NCBI GenBank assembly: GCA_039182125.1 | Contig: JBCDCH010000025.1 | Coordinates: forward strand, 1-54,401 | Length of the DNA stretch: 54,401 nucleotides | Reading direction: 5' to 3' | From: Planctomycetota bacterium | GTDB lineage: Bacteria > Planctomycetota > Phycisphaerae > Tepidisphaerales > Tepidisphaeraceae | In this document: in pieces, positions 7,910-17,655 of the stretch | Position numbering within the stretch: position 1 is the stretch's first letter | Layout: each line of letters begins with the position of its first letter | Program-made: the position numbers and the translations under genes | The notes under the pieces: generated by a model | The model's database searches: none | What the model saw: only the letters and a program-made list of their open reading frames with translations | What the model was told of the DNA's origin: nothing

Positions 7910-8058
7910 GTCCGCTAACCCCATTTGCTTCCAACCCTCTCCCGCCGCCGCAAGTCGCTCGTCGGTCCGACCGATGACAGCAACGTGCGTGCAAGTGTTA
8001 CCGCGACGCACACGTGATCGGGGACCTAAAAGTGCGGTCGACTCTGCGAGAAGCGAAA

Positions 8059-9690
8059 ATGGCTGAAACCTGTAAAGAAGGCACGGAGCAGACCGATTTG
8101 GAATCGGCCGCGAGCGCCAAACTCTTCGAGCGAGTCTCGCAATGCCGGCATCTGCCGTCGCCGCCGGCGGTGGCGATGCGCGTCCTCGAACTCGTCGAGA
8201 GCGAGACGTGCTCGGCCGACGAGATCGGCGAGCTCATCGCACAGGACCCCGCGCTGGCCGGCAAGCTGCTCAAGACGGTCAACAGCGCGTTCTACGCGCG
8301 ATCAACCCCCGTCTCGACCGTGCCGCAGGCGGTGGTGATCCTCGGGTTGCAGGCGGTGCAGACGCTCGTGCTCGGCTTCTCACTCATCATCGAACTGCGT
8401 AGCCACGACGAAGACAAGCGGTTCAACCACTCGCTGTTCTGGCAGCGCAGCATCTACGGCGCAACGGCCGCGCGATTGCTCGCCGTCGAGGCCGGCGTCC
8501 GCCAGGTCGAGGAAGCCTTTCTCGCCGGTCTCCTGCGGGACATCGGCATGCTCGCGATCGACTGCGCGCTGGGCGACGAGTACGGCAACGTGCTCGGCCA
8601 AGCGTCGACGTCCGATCAGATCATCGACGCCGAGCTTGATGCTTTTGACTGCACGCACGCCAACATCGGCGGCAAGCTCGCCGAGACCTGGAGGCTACCC
8701 CCGGTACTGGTCGAGCCCATCCGCAACCACCACGGTAACGACGAAGCCGACGGCTCCGGTCCGCTCGATCGGCTCTGCGAAGTTGTCGAGTTCGCCGACC
8801 AAATCTCCGAGACGTTCGTCATGCCCGACGGCGCGGAAGCCCGCGAGCCGATCGTCGAAGCGTGCGCCGGTCGGCTCAAGCTCGAGACGGGCGCGATCCG
8901 CAAGGTCATTGATCAGATCGAAACTCAGGCCCGCGATGTCGCGACGTTGTACGAGGTGGATCTCAACGAAGCGACCCGCTACGAAGCGATTCTGAACCAA
9001 GCCAACGATCGCCTCGTCGATCGCACGCTCCGCGTTCAGGCGGAGGCAACGCAGCTGCAAGTGCAAGCGGCGCAAATGCAGGAGAAAGCGGCACACCTTG
9101 AAGTCGACGCCGCCAAGGCACGGGCTTCGGCCAAGGCACTCAAGCACGCCGCCTCGTTCGACGCGCTCACCGGCCTGCTCAACCGTGGCCAGCTCGACCA
9201 ACAGCTCGCCGCCCAACTCGCATACGCCGTCCAAAAGGGCAAGCCGCTTGCGGTCGCGATGTTCGACCTTGATAAGTTCAAGACGCTCAACGACACGCAC
9301 GGCCACGCCGCCGGCGACGCGGTCCTCAAGCACGTCGCCCGTATCCTCAAGTCGATGTCGGCCGACAAGCTCATTCCCGCCCGCTACGGCGGCGAGGAGA
9401 TGACGGTGCTCATGCCCAACTGCGACCGCGCCGTCGCCCTGCCGATCTGCGAACGCATCCGCCAGCGGATCGAGCAATCAACGGTGACACACGAGGGAAC
9501 GACGCTGGACGTGACCACGAGCATCGGCCTGGCGGCGTACGAACCGGCGACGGCGTATCGCATGTTCGCCAAGCCGAGCGTGCTGATGAAGGCCGCTGAC
9601 CTCGCGCTCTACCACGCCAAGCAAGCGGGCCGCAATCGCACCAAAGTCTGCCTCCTGCCCGACGCCCAACCTTCAGCCGAGGCTGCCTGA
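8059..9690 (+). CDS. HDOD-GGDEF signalling protein, probable diguanylate cyclase
   Basis: 543 residues. The N-terminal half is an HDOD domain (LPSPPAVAMRVLELV, IAQDPALAGKLLKTVNSAFY, VPQAVVILGLQAVQ). A coiled-coil linker rich in Gln/Ala (QAEATQLQVQAAQMQEKAA) follows. The C-terminal half is a GGDEF domain (FDALTGLLNRGQLD, MFDLDKFKTLND) with the signature GGEEM, a permitted GGEEF-type variant, so c-di-GMP synthesis is likely. The helix heptads would hold the cyclase as a dimer. I start at ATG 8059 (GAGAAG just upstream) rather than GTG 8014. The end overlaps the convergent mscS-type gene by 18 bases. Confidence 0.85.
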   Translation: MAETCKEGTEQTDLESAASAKLFERVSQCRHLPSPPAVAMRVLELVESETCSADEIGELIAQDPALAGKLLKTVNSAFYARSTPVSTVPQAVVILGLQAVQTLVLGFSLIIELRSHDEDKRFNHSLFWQRSIYGATAARLLAVEAGVRQVEEAFLAGLLRDIGMLAIDCALGDEYGNVLGQASTSDQIIDAELDAFDCTHANIGGKLAETWRLPPVLVEPIRNHHGNDEADGSGPLDRLCEVVEFADQISETFVMPDGAEAREPIVEACAGRLKLETGAIRKVIDQIETQARDVATLYEVDLNEATRYEAILNQANDRLVDRTLRVQAEATQLQVQAAQMQEKAAHLEVDAAKARASAKALKHAASFDALTGLLNRGQLDQQLAAQLAYAVQKGKPLAVAMFDLDKFKTLNDTHGHAAGDAVLKHVARILKSMSADKLIPARYGGEEMTVLMPNCDRAVALPICERIRQRIEQSTVTHEGTTLDVTTSIGLAAYEPATAYRMFAKPSVLMKAADLALYHAKQAGRNRTKVCLLPDAQPSAEAA

Positions 9691-10791
9691 CCCACTGCCC
9701 GACGCATCGAGCCGGCCGTCGATGTGGACGTCCATCTGCGGGTACGGGATGCCGATGTCCGCGGCGTCGAGCTTGTACTTCACGTTGCGGATCAACGCTT
9801 CGCGGACCGCCCAGTAATCCTCGGCGTTCGACCAAACACGCAACACCCAATCCACGCTGCTGCCGCCGAGGCCTGACAGGTAAACCTGCGGTGCCGGCTC
9901 TTGGTGAATGCCCTCGGTTGCGACAATCGCTTCATTCAGCACCGAGCGCGTGTGGTCGATGTCCGCGTCGTAGCTCACGCCGACCGGGACATCCACACGC
10001 CGCGTACGAAACAGCGTCTTGTTCTCGATGATCCCGTCGTACACCTGGGCGTTGGGCACGAAAAGTCGGCGATTGTCGAACGTGTTGATGTTGGTGGTGA
10101 ACAGTTCGATCTCGGCGACCTTGCCGCTGACACCGGCAATCTCGATGACGTCGCCGACCTTGAACGGTCGGAAAACCAGCAGCAGCATGCCGGCCGCGAA
10201 GTTGCCCAGCGTGCCGGAGAGCGCCATGCCGATCGCGAAGCCCGCCGCGGCGAGGATCGCCGCGAAGCCGGTGACGGGAATGCCGAAGATCCCGAGCACC
10301 ATGATCAGCACAAGGATCAGCAACGCATAGCGGATCATGCGTGAGATGAAGCCGGCGAGTGTTTCGTCGACCTTCGCCTTCGTCATCGTCCGACGGGCCA
10401 TCCCGGCGAGCCACTTGGTTACGAACAAACCGACCACCAGCACGACCAACGCACCCGCGAGCTTCCCGAGCAAGCTGGGGCCGTACTTGACCAGCAAGTC
10501 CCAGCTCAGATCGGCCAACTGCGACACATCGCCCTCCTTGAGGGAGGTGACGAGTTGATCGGTTTCCGATCCGATGCCGTCGTCACTGCCCCCACTGGTG
10601 CCGTCCGTGGGTTCGCCTTCGGCCGGTGCGCCGTTGAAGCTGTCCTGGGCGAAAGCCGCGAGCGATGTCGCCATCACCGCCCCCGTCGCGATCATCGCAC
10701 GGGCGCGGAGATCCCTGGTGTTATGGGCAACAGCGATTGACGCGGCACCAACGGCGTCGATAATTGGGCGGACGAAATGGGGAATATGCAT
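9673..10791 (-). CDS. Small-conductance mechanosensitive channel, MscS family
   Basis: 372 residues. An N-terminal signal-like segment (ATGAVMATSLAAFAQ) precedes a short periplasmic part. Three membrane helices follow: LAGALVVLVVGLFV, YALLILVLIMVLGIFGI and the glycine/alanine-rich pore helix AAAGFAIGMALSGTLGNFAAG. The cytoplasmic beta domain has the MscS motif FRPFKVGDVIEIAG and LFVPNAQVYDGIIEN. The protein opens under membrane tension and protects against hypo-osmotic shock. The ATG at 10791 lacks a good ribosome site; an internal start near residue 33 is possible. It diverges from the histidine-kinase gene 44 bases away. Confidence 0.88.
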   Translation of the reverse strand: MHIPHFVRPIIDAVGAASIAVAHNTRDLRARAMIATGAVMATSLAAFAQDSFNGAPAEGEPTDGTSGGSDDGIGSETDQLVTSLKEGDVSQLADLSWDLLVKYGPSLLGKLAGALVVLVVGLFVTKWLAGMARRTMTKAKVDETLAGFISRMIRYALLILVLIMVLGIFGIPVTGFAAILAAAGFAIGMALSGTLGNFAAGMLLLVFRPFKVGDVIEIAGVSGKVAEIELFTTNINTFDNRRLFVPNAQVYDGIIENKTLFRTRRVDVPVGVSYDADIDHTRSVLNEAIVATEGIHQEPAPQVYLSGLGGSSVDWVLRVWSNAEDYWAVREALIRNVKYKLDAADIGIPYPQMDVHIDGRLDASGSGSGSLG

Positions 10792-10835
10792 CGTTTCGTT
10801 TTGAACCTGTGGGTCGCCGGCGAAGTCGTTTACCG

Positions 10836-12110
10836 ATGAGTCGGCAACCGATGAACTCCGAGCGTGTCTTTTCTATGTCGGCCTTGCCTAGCGATCCGGT
10901 CCAATCTCCTCAGCGTCTGGCTGTTCTCGATCAGACCTACCTGCTCGGCAGCGATGCCGAGCCGACGTTCGACCGGCTCACGAAAATGGCCGCCCGCCTG
11001 CTCGACGTACCGGTCGCGCTGATCTCGCTCGTCGGGCAGGACCACCAGTTTTTCAAGAGCCAAACCGGTCTGACCGGCCCGATCGCCGAGTCGTGCCGAA
11101 CGCCGTTGGACCAGTCTTTCTGCAAGCACGTCGTCGCGGACGACGAGCCGTTGATCGTTCGCGATGCACGGATCGACCCGCGCGTCTCCGACAACGGCGC
11201 GATCGAAGCGCTCAACGTGATCGCCTACGCGGGTGTTCCGCTACGCACATCCGACGGCCATGTCCTCGGATCGCTGTGCGCGATCTGCCCGGAGCCGCGT
11301 GACTGGTCCGACGAAGATGTCGCCGTTCTCGAACAACTCGCCGACTCGGCCATGCAGGAGATCGAGCTGCGTCGCCGGCTCTCGATCGCCGAGGAAGACA
11401 ACGCCCGCTATCGCCGGCAACTCGAAAATCAGCAGGCACAGTCGAACAACCGCGACGAACTGTTCGCCGTCCTGGGGCATGAACTACGCAACAACATCGG
11501 GCCGGCCATGCTCGCGGCGGAGATGCTGTCGATTGATGACCGCCTGCCCAGGGACATGAAGGAAGACGTCGCCTCGATCCGCCGCTCGCTCGAAGCCGAA
11601 GCATCGCTCGTCGGCGATATGGTCGATGTCGCCCGCATGATCCGCGGCCAACTTCGCATCAACCGCCAGCCGACCGACATCAACGAACTCATCCGCGAGA
11701 TCGCCAACGACTTTCGCACGACCGTGGAAACGCGCGGCCTCACGCTCGATGTCCAAACCTGTCCCGACCACGTTGAGCTCGGCATCGATCCACTCCGCTT
11801 ACGACAGGTCGTCGTGAACCTTCTCAACAACGCGGCCAAGTTCACCGACAAAGGTACGATCCGCGTGACCTGCACCAAGAACGATCGGTCGGTCGCCGTC
11901 GCCGTCGCCGACACCGGATGCGGCATGGATCGCGACCGGATCGAACGACTGTTCGTGCCGATGAGCACGTCAAACGAGAACAAACGCAGCGGACTCGGGC
12001 TAGGGCTCACGATCTGCCGTGGCGTGATCGAAGCCCATGGCGGCACCATCAACGCCCGCAGCGACGGACCCGGGCATGGTTCGACTTTCACCTTCACGCT
12101 GCCGCGTTGA
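10836..12110 (+). CDS. GAF-domain sensor histidine kinase
   Basis: 424 residues if ATG 10836 is used (10851 and 10875 are alternatives; none has a strong ribosome site). Residues about 30-185 form a GAF domain of the FF-SQTGL / LDQSFCKHVV type often found in cytoplasmic kinases. A coiled-coil (RRRLSIAEEDNARYRRQ) leads to HisKA with the phospho-acceptor His in VLGHELRNNIGP, then HATPase_c boxes: N in NLLNNAAKF, ADTGCGMD and SGLGLGLTICRGVIEAHGG. No membrane helix and no receiver domain are seen, so it is a cytoplasmic sensor. No response regulator lies beside it. It ends directly before the convergent DUF2071 gene. Confidence 0.85.
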   Translation: MSRQPMNSERVFSMSALPSDPVQSPQRLAVLDQTYLLGSDAEPTFDRLTKMAARLLDVPVALISLVGQDHQFFKSQTGLTGPIAESCRTPLDQSFCKHVVADDEPLIVRDARIDPRVSDNGAIEALNVIAYAGVPLRTSDGHVLGSLCAICPEPRDWSDEDVAVLEQLADSAMQEIELRRRLSIAEEDNARYRRQLENQQAQSNNRDELFAVLGHELRNNIGPAMLAAEMLSIDDRLPRDMKEDVASIRRSLEAEASLVGDMVDVARMIRGQLRINRQPTDINELIREIANDFRTTVETRGLTLDVQTCPDHVELGIDPLRLRQVVVNLLNNAAKFTDKGTIRVTCTKNDRSVAVAVADTGCGMDRDRIERLFVPMSTSNENKRSGLGLGLTICRGVIEAHGGTINARSDGPGHGSTFTFTLPR

Positions 12111-12851
12111 TCAGTCGAGCTTGCCCGTCGGTAGCCAAGCGACCACGTCGATGGACCGAGCGAAGTGCAGCAACGGTTCACCGCCGATCGTCACGCCGAT
12201 CTGCGACGTCATCTTGAGTTCCGTCAGGTTCAACCACGCCGGCTGCAACGGCCAAGGCTCGTGGTGAATGTCCCCGCGGAGCAGCCGACCACGGCGACTG
12301 GCGTAGAGGCAATACCGCTCGGTCAGCCAGTGCTCGAGCGTGCCCGGTCGGCTGCGAAACACGTCACCGTCCGGCCCATAGCTGCCTTCAAAGTTGGCCG
12401 GCACCGCACCGGCGTGTGTGCGATCGCTGCGGTACACGACGGCCGAACCTTCCGCACGGCAAACCATGTCCGCGTCGTAGTACGGCAAGGCGAACGTAAA
12501 GCGGGCCGTGCGGACGGCCAACCGATGCTCGGCGTCGAGTGAGAAGAACCACACGCCCGGCTTGTCGCCGACCTTCACATACGTCCGCAGGTTCAGTTCC
12601 GCGAACGCGTTGGCTCCCGGCAGTCGAGGCATGCAACGCCCGCGAACCCCGCTCATCCGAAACGGCACGACGCCCAACCATGCCTCCCCATCGAACGTGT
12701 CCAGTTCCAACCCTTTCGGTAACAACGGTCGCAACGCGTCCGGCTTGACCGGCCAGTGCGCGAACAGCAACTCCTCCCACCGCATGAACATCGCCCACGG
12801 CGAACGCGGCAAGGGGTACGGACGATGCTCGGTCAACGCGAGAAGACCCAC
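12111..12851 (-). CDS. DUF2071 family protein (YqjF-like)
   Basis: 246 residues from a GTG at 12851. Characteristic DUF2071 text is present: RWEELLFAHWPVKPDALRPL, then LELDTFDGEAWLGVVPFRM, FAELNLRTYV, and a C-terminal TIGGEPLLHFARSIDVVAW. The fold is related to acetoacetate decarboxylase; the biochemical role is unknown. The start is uncertain: ATGs at 12791 and 12785 exist, but homologs usually include the HRPYPLPRSPW segment before them. The start must lie left of the arsR promoter at 12877. It is divergent from arsR, with only 67 bases between the starts, so ArsR could affect it too. Confidence 0.75.
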   Translation of the reverse strand: MGLLALTEHRPYPLPRSPWAMFMRWEELLFAHWPVKPDALRPLLPKGLELDTFDGEAWLGVVPFRMSGVRGRCMPRLPGANAFAELNLRTYVKVGDKPGVWFFSLDAEHRLAVRTARFTFALPYYDADMVCRAEGSAVVYRSDRTHAGAVPANFEGSYGPDGDVFRSRPGTLEHWLTERYCLYASRRGRLLRGDIHHEPWPLQPAWLNLTELKMTSQIGVTIGGEPLLHFARSIDVVAWLPTGKLD

Positions 12852-12876
12852 GGGCAAGTGTAGCCGGGGTGATCGC

Positions 12877-12936
12877 TTGACCCGGCTTGCTGGCGTGATT
12901 ACATTCGCCTGTCCGAATATGCGTGTAACCGAATAT
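12877..12936 (+). promoter_or_regulatory. arsR promoter and probable ArsR operator
   Basis: -35 TTGACC (12877-12882), 17-base spacer, -10 TACATT (12900-12905). An inverted repeat ATTCG-6-CGAAT (12903-12918) overlaps the -10 and ends at the base before the ATG. CGAATAT also recurs at 12914-12920 and 12930-12936. The transcript leader would be only about six bases. The arrangement fits autorepression by ArsR. Confidence 0.55.
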
Positions 12937-13278
12937 CCTGACACCCACGCCTTACTCCGTGCGTTCGCCGACCCGACACGCCTTCGGCTGCTCGCGCTGC
13001 TGCGTTTGGCCAAGCGTGAAGGCGGCGGCGAGGTGTGCGTGTGCGATCTGGTTGACGTGCTTGAACTGCCGCAACCGACCGTGTCTCGACACCTTGCGGC
13101 GCTTCGTGGTGCCGGGCTGGTCCTTGTCCGCAAGGACGGGGCTTGGTCGCACTACCGCCTGGCCCCGGCCGATGGTGCGGTGCATCGCCGGCTGCTCGGC
13201 CTGCTCGATGTGGCGCACGAAGGTGCCGCCGATGTTCGAAGCGATGCGTCCCGATTACGCCGTGCCAAATGCTGCTAA
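12919..13278 (+). CDS. arsR: ArsR-family metal/metalloid-sensing repressor
   Basis: 119 residues, a winged helix-turn-helix dimer-type repressor. Opening helix [18 protein letters not shown], then the metal-site motif [11 protein letters not shown] with C40 and C42, equivalent to the ELCVCDL site that binds arsenite or antimonite in the alpha-3 helix. The recognition helix is [19 protein letters not shown], followed by the wing [10 protein letters not shown]. The tail ends KCC, which could add a third ligand. It lies 18 bases upstream of arsM, so it most likely represses arsM and itself and lets go of DNA when As(III) binds. Confidence 0.9.
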   Translation: MRVTEYPDTHALLRAFADPTRLRLLALLRLAKREGGGEVCVCDLVDVLELPQPTVSRHLAALRGAGLVLVRKDGAWSHYRLAPADGAVHRRLLGLLDVAHEGAADVRSDASRLRRAKCC

Positions 13279-13296
13279 CCCTCGACCCCACCTGCC

Positions 13297-14166
13297 ATGA
13301 AACTCGAACCAGCCTGCTGCGACACCGACTGCTGCAACGACGACGTCACCTCGACCGTTCGCGACAAGTACGCCGACGTCGCCCGAAGTGCGTTGACCAA
13401 CGATGACGCCGGCGTCCGCCAAGTCGCCGAGGCGTTCGGGTACTCCGCCGAGGAGCTCGACGCGATCCCCGCCGAGGCGAACATGGGCCTCTCCTGCGGC
13501 AACCCAACGGCCATGGCGTCATTGCGACCGGGCGAAGTCGTGGTCGATCTCGGCAGTGGCGGCGGACTGGATGTGTTTCTTGCTGCGAAGGCCGTCGGAC
13601 CGACCGGCAAAGCGATCGGGATCGACATGACCCCCGACATGATCGAGCGCGCCCGACGAAGCGCCGAGGGGTTCGACAACGTCGAGTTCCATCTGTCGAC
13701 GATCGACAAGCTCCCGCTGCCCGACGCGAGCGTGGATTGCATCATCAGCAACTGCGTGCTCAACCTCGCGGCCGACAAGCCGGCGGTGTTACGCGAGGCG
13801 TTCCGCGTACTCAAACCCGGCGGGCGGTTGGCGATCAGCGACATCGCGCTGCGGCGTGAGCTCCCCGCCGATATTGCCGAGAGCGTCGCGGCGTTCGTCG
13901 GCTGCATCGCCGGGGCAATCCCAATGAACACGTTCGCGCCCATGCTCACGAGCGCCGGATTCATTGAGCCGACAATCGTTGACGCTGGTGCCGACCTCAA
14001 TACGTACGCCAAGGTCGAGAACCAAAGCGCATGCTGCTCGCCAAGCATGGAAGGTGACGCCTGCTGCGAGACGACGGTCCACGAAGACCTGACCGCCCTA
14101 CTCAGCAAGCATGACGTGAACGAATACACGGCAAGCGTCAAGGTGTTCGCGGTGAAACCGGAGTAA
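13297..14166 (+). CDS. arsM: Arsenite S-adenosylmethionine methyltransferase ArsM
   Basis: 289 residues. It methylates As(III) with SAM in the cytoplasm, giving methylated arsenicals. SAM-binding motif [13 protein letters not shown] near residues 82-94. All three conserved catalytic cysteines are visible: C67 in MGLSCGNP, C153 in ISNCVLNL and C203 in [10 protein letters not shown]. Extra paired cysteines occur at the N-terminus (ACCDTDCC) and near the end ([14 protein letters not shown]), a common ArsM feature. It follows arsR as a two-gene operon. No arsenite pump or arsenate reductase gene is adjacent, so methylation seems to be the local detoxification route. Confidence 0.92.
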   Translation: MKLEPACCDTDCCNDDVTSTVRDKYADVARSALTNDDAGVRQVAEAFGYSAEELDAIPAEANMGLSCGNPTAMASLRPGEVVVDLGSGGGLDVFLAAKAVGPTGKAIGIDMTPDMIERARRSAEGFDNVEFHLSTIDKLPLPDASVDCIISNCVLNLAADKPAVLREAFRVLKPGGRLAISDIALRRELPADIAESVAAFVGCIAGAIPMNTFAPMLTSAGFIEPTIVDAGADLNTYAKVENQSACCSPSMEGDACCETTVHEDLTALLSKHDVNEYTASVKVFAVKPE

Positions 14167-14237
14167 CCGCGTTGCGGAGCAACGCAGCTTGGCACATTCG
14201 TGATGCGCGCTTAGCTGCATTGCTCCGCAACGCGGTT
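14165..14237. repeat. Dispersed palindromic repeat, copy 2
   Basis: Two 25-base arms (14165-14189 and 14213-14237) that are inverted copies with one mismatch, separated by 23 bases. Each arm is itself palindromic around GCGTTGC-GGA-GCAACGC. It sits between the convergent arsM and rho genes and could end transcription from both sides. Confidence 0.85.
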
Positions 14238-14244
14238 CGATTCC

Positions 14245-16119
14245 TTAGTCGATGTTCATCTGCATCAAGAACTGCGCGTTGCTCGGGGCCTTCTCCAAGC
14301 GGCTCTTGAGCATCTCGATGCCCTCGACCGGGTTCATGTCGCTGAGCACGCGGCGCAGGCGGTAGACCAGGTCGAGTTCCTTCGGATCCATCAGCAGTTC
14401 CTCGCGGCGGGTACCCGAGGCGTTGACGTCGATGGCTGGGTAGACGCGCTTGTCGGAGAGGCGGCGGTCGAGGTGGAGCTCGGCGTTGCCGGTGCCCTTG
14501 AACTCCTCGAAGATGACGTCGTCCATCTTGGAGTTGGTCTCGACGAGTGCGGTGGCGAGGATGGTCAGGGAGCCGCCGCCTTCGATGGCGCGGGCGGCAC
14601 CGAAGAAGCGCTTGGGTTTTTGCAGCGCGTTGGCGTCGATACCACCGGAGAGGATCTTGCCGCTGTTGCCGGCCTCGCTGTTGTACGCGCGAGCCAAGCG
14701 CGTAATCGAGTCGAGCAGGATCACCACGTCCTTGCCGTACTCGACGTAACGCTTGGCCTTATCAATGACCATGTTGGCCACCTGCACGTGGCGGGAGGAC
14801 GGTTCGTCGAACGTGCTGCTCACGACCTCGGCCGTGGTGTTGCGTTTGAAGTCGGTCACTTCCTCGGGTCGTTCGTCGATAAGCACGACCATCATGATCA
14901 CGTCGGGGTTGTTGCCCGTGATCGAGTTGGTGATCTTCTGCAGCAGCACGGTCTTGCCGGTGCGCGGCGGAGCGACGATGAGCATGCGTTGTCCCATGCC
15001 GATGGGCGTGACCAGGTCGACGATCCGCATGTTCAGGTCGTTGGTCTCGTGCTCCAGAACGAGCCGCCTGTTGGGGTGTAGCGGGGTGAGGTCTTCGAAG
15101 TTGCCGACTTCGTGAGCCTTCTGCGGATTCTCGCCCATGATGCTATCGACGCGGAGCAGCGCGAAATAGCGCTCAGACTCCTTGGGCGGACGCGTTGCGC
15201 CGCTGACGACCATGCCGTCGCGCAGGCCGAAGCGGCGAATCTGGCTTGGGCTGACGTACACGTCATCCGGGCACGGCAGATAGTTGTACTCGGGACTGCG
15301 CAGGAACCCGAAGCCGTCGGGCAGGATCTCGAGCACGCCCTCGCCGAAGAGCATGCCGGACTTCTTGGTCCGGGCACGCAGAATCTGGAAGATCAGGTCG
15401 TTCTTGTTGGTCGGCGGATTCTCAACGCCTTCCTCGGCCGCGAGCTTGTTCAGCTCGTCGACTTCCATCTTTTGGAGATCCTTGATGTACAGCGGCGGGA
15501 CGTTGGGGTCCGGCGCGGTCGGGCCATCCCAGTCGGGGCCGTACGGGTCCTCCATGTCATCGTCGTACTCGATGATCGGGCCGCGGTAGTGCTCGTTGCG
15601 GTTGCCGTCGACGACGCGATTGCCGTCACGGTTGCGGTTCTTGTTGCGGTCCTTGCGGTTCTTCTTGCGTCGTCCGCCCCGACCGTTGTTTTGGTGACGA
15701 TCGCCTCCCTGGTTGCGATCGCCGTTTTGATTGCGGTCCCGGTCGTTGCGGTCTCGGCCGCGCATGTCGCCGCGGTCGTTGTCGCGATCATCGTCGGCCT
15801 GGCCGTCCCGCGACTCGGCGGCGGTATCGCCGTCGTCGTCTTTCGCGGCTTTGACCTCCGTGGCCGCCTCGATCTCCGCGCGGACATCGTCCATTTCGGA
15901 GCGGGCGTCGTCCATCGCGTCGGCAACCGGCTCGGGCTTCGCCGCCGCACGCTTGCGGACGGTCTTCTTTGTGGTGCGCTTGGCCTTGGTCTTCGGCTCG
16001 GCAGCCTCCTCAACGCCACTGGCCTCGGTGTCTTTGGTTTCGACATCCTTCGTGGCGGTTTTGGTCGCCTTCTTGGTCGTCTTGCGCCGGGTGCGTGGGG
16101 TCGTTTCGCTCTTGGCCAT
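14245..16119 (-). CDS. rho: Transcription termination factor Rho with long basic N-terminal extension
   Basis: 624 residues; E. coli Rho is about 419. The first roughly 180 residues are low-complexity: a Lys/Arg/Thr stretch ([12 protein letters not shown]), an acidic part, then a DRN/RNQNGD-rich tract ending in [19 protein letters not shown]. This kind of extension, known from Actinobacteria and planctomycetes, binds RNA. The Rho N domain follows ([18 protein letters not shown]), then the OB RNA-binding fold ([22 protein letters not shown]). The ATPase core has Walker A PPRTGKT (often PPKAGKT elsewhere), [10 protein letters not shown] and the Q-loop/R-loop text [14 protein letters not shown] lies about 10 bases before the ATG at 16119. 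coaE lies upstream on the same strand. Confidence 0.93.
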   Translation of the reverse strand: MAKSETTPRTRRKTTKKATKTATKDVETKDTEASGVEEAAEPKTKAKRTTKKTVRKRAAAKPEPVADAMDDARSEMDDVRAEIEAATEVKAAKDDDGDTAAESRDGQADDDRDNDRGDMRGRDRNDRDRNQNGDRNQGGDRHQNNGRGGRRKKNRKDRNKNRNRDGNRVVDGNRNEHYRGPIIEYDDDMEDPYGPDWDGPTAPDPNVPPLYIKDLQKMEVDELNKLAAEEGVENPPTNKNDLIFQILRARTKKSGMLFGEGVLEILPDGFGFLRSPEYNYLPCPDDVYVSPSQIRRFGLRDGMVVSGATRPPKESERYFALLRVDSIMGENPQKAHEVGNFEDLTPLHPNRRLVLEHETNDLNMRIVDLVTPIGMGQRMLIVAPPRTGKTVLLQKITNSITGNNPDVIMMVVLIDERPEEVTDFKRNTTAEVVSSTFDEPSSRHVQVANMVIDKAKRYVEYGKDVVILLDSITRLARAYNSEAGNSGKILSGGIDANALQKPKRFFGAARAIEGGGSLTILATALVETNSKMDDVIFEEFKGTGNAELHLDRRLSDKRVYPAIDVNASGTRREELLMDPKELDLVYRLRRVLSDMNPVEGIEMLKSRLEKAPSNAQFLMQMNID

Positions 16120-16276
16120 GATGGCACATCTCCGAAGGGGAACACATCCGGGGGCGGGGGAAGCTCGACCGGCTCGGGCGCGCGGACGTGGGCGCGTGGT
16201 CGATCCGTGGGGTGGTCGGCTTCGGGGCGCATGCCGGATGGAATCCCGGCAGGCTGGTTCGCGGGTGACGAACGGA

Positions 16277-17173
16277 TCAGGCGTCGGTTGCCAAAGGGGC
16301 GACACACCGACAACCATTTCCGCAGCCACCGTTGGCGGCGGATTTCTCACAACCGCCACCGCCGAGAATCAGGTCCAGCACGTTTCGGACCTGAACGTCG
16401 ACCAGCGTGGTTGCGTCCCGACTGACTTGGCCCGACGCACCATGCACGTCGGCATTGTCGGGATGTTTCAGCTTCAACTCGGCCGACGAACCAATGACCG
16501 GGTTGGAGGAAAATGTCGATTCGGGGGCGTCAACGTTCGGCGTGCCGCCCGTGCGGTTCGCGTCAGTCGTGCCGGCATCGACACTGGTTTGTGTTTCGGG
16601 AAGGACCGCGACGGCGTTGACATCTGCCCCCGCGTTGCTGATGACATAGTCCGCTTTCTCACGCTTTTTGTCCAGCGGCCATTGTACATTTTCCCGCCGA
16701 AACAGTTCTTTTTCGTCCCACCCTCGCTCGACGGCCCGGCTCGCACGCACCGAACCCGGCGCGTCCACGAACACCACCGCCGTACAAAGCTTGTCCAAAC
16801 CTGTCTCAAAGAGCAACGGCGAGTCCCAGACGAACGCCCGGACGTTCGGATCGTCCCCGCCGGCCTGCATGCGTTGCAGGCGGACCTGATTCACGATCGG
16901 GTGGAGCAACTGCTCGAGCTGACGACGTTTTTCGACATCGCCGAAAACCGCCTTCCCGATCGCGGCCCGGTCAACCTCGCCGCCGGGGTTGAATGCATCC
17001 TCCCCGAACATGTCCATGATCGCCCGCTTAACCGCCGGGTGGGTGTAGGCGGTGCGGACCAGCGCGTCGGAGGAAATGACCATGCAGCCGAACGCGCCAA
17101 AGAGCCGGGAGACGTGGGTCTTGCCCGACGCGATCCCGCCGGCGATGCCGATGATGGGTTTGTTGGCGTACAT
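16277..17173 (-). CDS. coaE: Dephospho-CoA kinase with an unusual C-terminal insertion
   Basis: 298 residues against about 200 for the family. It phosphorylates dephospho-CoA, the last step of coenzyme A synthesis. P-loop GGIASGKTH (12-20), substrate motif [20 protein letters not shown] and the lid region [20 protein letters not shown] are all in place. The usual final helix ([13 protein letters not shown]) is present, but about 70 polar residues rich in Thr, Asp and Asn are inserted before it, after [14 protein letters not shown] short cysteine-rich tail follows (GGCGNGCRC). The core should be active. A VOC-like gene lies 23 bases upstream; rho is 157 bases downstream. Confidence 0.88.
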   Translation of the reverse strand: MYANKPIIGIAGGIASGKTHVSRLFGAFGCMVISSDALVRTAYTHPAVKRAIMDMFGEDAFNPGGEVDRAAIGKAVFGDVEKRRQLEQLLHPIVNQVRLQRMQAGGDDPNVRAFVWDSPLLFETGLDKLCTAVVFVDAPGSVRASRAVERGWDEKELFRRENVQWPLDKKREKADYVISNAGADVNAVAVLPETQTSVDAGTTDANRTGGTPNVDAPESTFSSNPVIGSSAELKLKHPDNADVHGASGQVSRDATTLVDVQVRNVLDLILGGGGCEKSAANGGCGNGCRCVAPLATDA

Positions 17174-17196
17174 CTGTTGGCGTGCTTGAAACTGGG

Positions 17197-17655
17197 TCAG
17201 CCGACTTCACGATACTCGGTGATCATCACCCAGCCGCCGGCGGGGTCCTTGAGCAGCAGGCCGTCGTTACCGGGCGTGAGGTGTTGGACTTTCTCGTACT
17301 CGATCTCGGCGTCGATCAACCGCTCCTCGGTCGCGGGCAGGTCGAACACCTCCAAGGCCACCGGCTGGTAACTCTCCCGCTCGATCGGCGGCTCGAGCAC
17401 GTCGAACACCAATGCGTGCTTCTCCGCACGATAGGTCGGAAACGGGGCCGACTCGCGCAGTAATGGAAGGAAACCGGTGTAGAACGCGTCGAGTTCACGC
17501 TCCTGGCCGGCCACGGTCGGGCGATGAACATCGTCCACGGCAAGCAAACGAACCGGCGGTGGCTCGGGCATGTGCGGGCGATCGTCGGTCGATGCCGCCA
17601 CGGGCTTCCCCGACGCTTCCACCTCCAACGGGCCGTCATCGGCGCTACTGGCCAT
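17197..17655 (-). CDS. VOC/glyoxalase-like protein
   Basis: 152 residues from ATG 17655. The pattern VRLLAVDDVHRPTVAGQERE, DAFYTGFLPLL, then EKHALVFDVLEP and a final DPAGGWVMITEYR fits the paired beta-alpha-beta-beta-beta modules of the vicinal oxygen chelate fold. I do not see a full set of His/Glu metal ligands, so enzyme activity is doubtful. The first 40 residues are a polar, disordered-looking lead. Its start overlaps the end of the small membrane-protein gene upstream by 11 bases, which suggests translational coupling, and coaE follows. Confidence 0.6.
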   Translation of the reverse strand: MASSADDGPLEVEASGKPVAASTDDRPHMPEPPPVRLLAVDDVHRPTVAGQERELDAFYTGFLPLLRESAPFPTYRAEKHALVFDVLEPPIERESYQPVALEVFDLPATEERLIDAEIEYEKVQHLTPGNDGLLLKDPAGGWVMITEYREVG

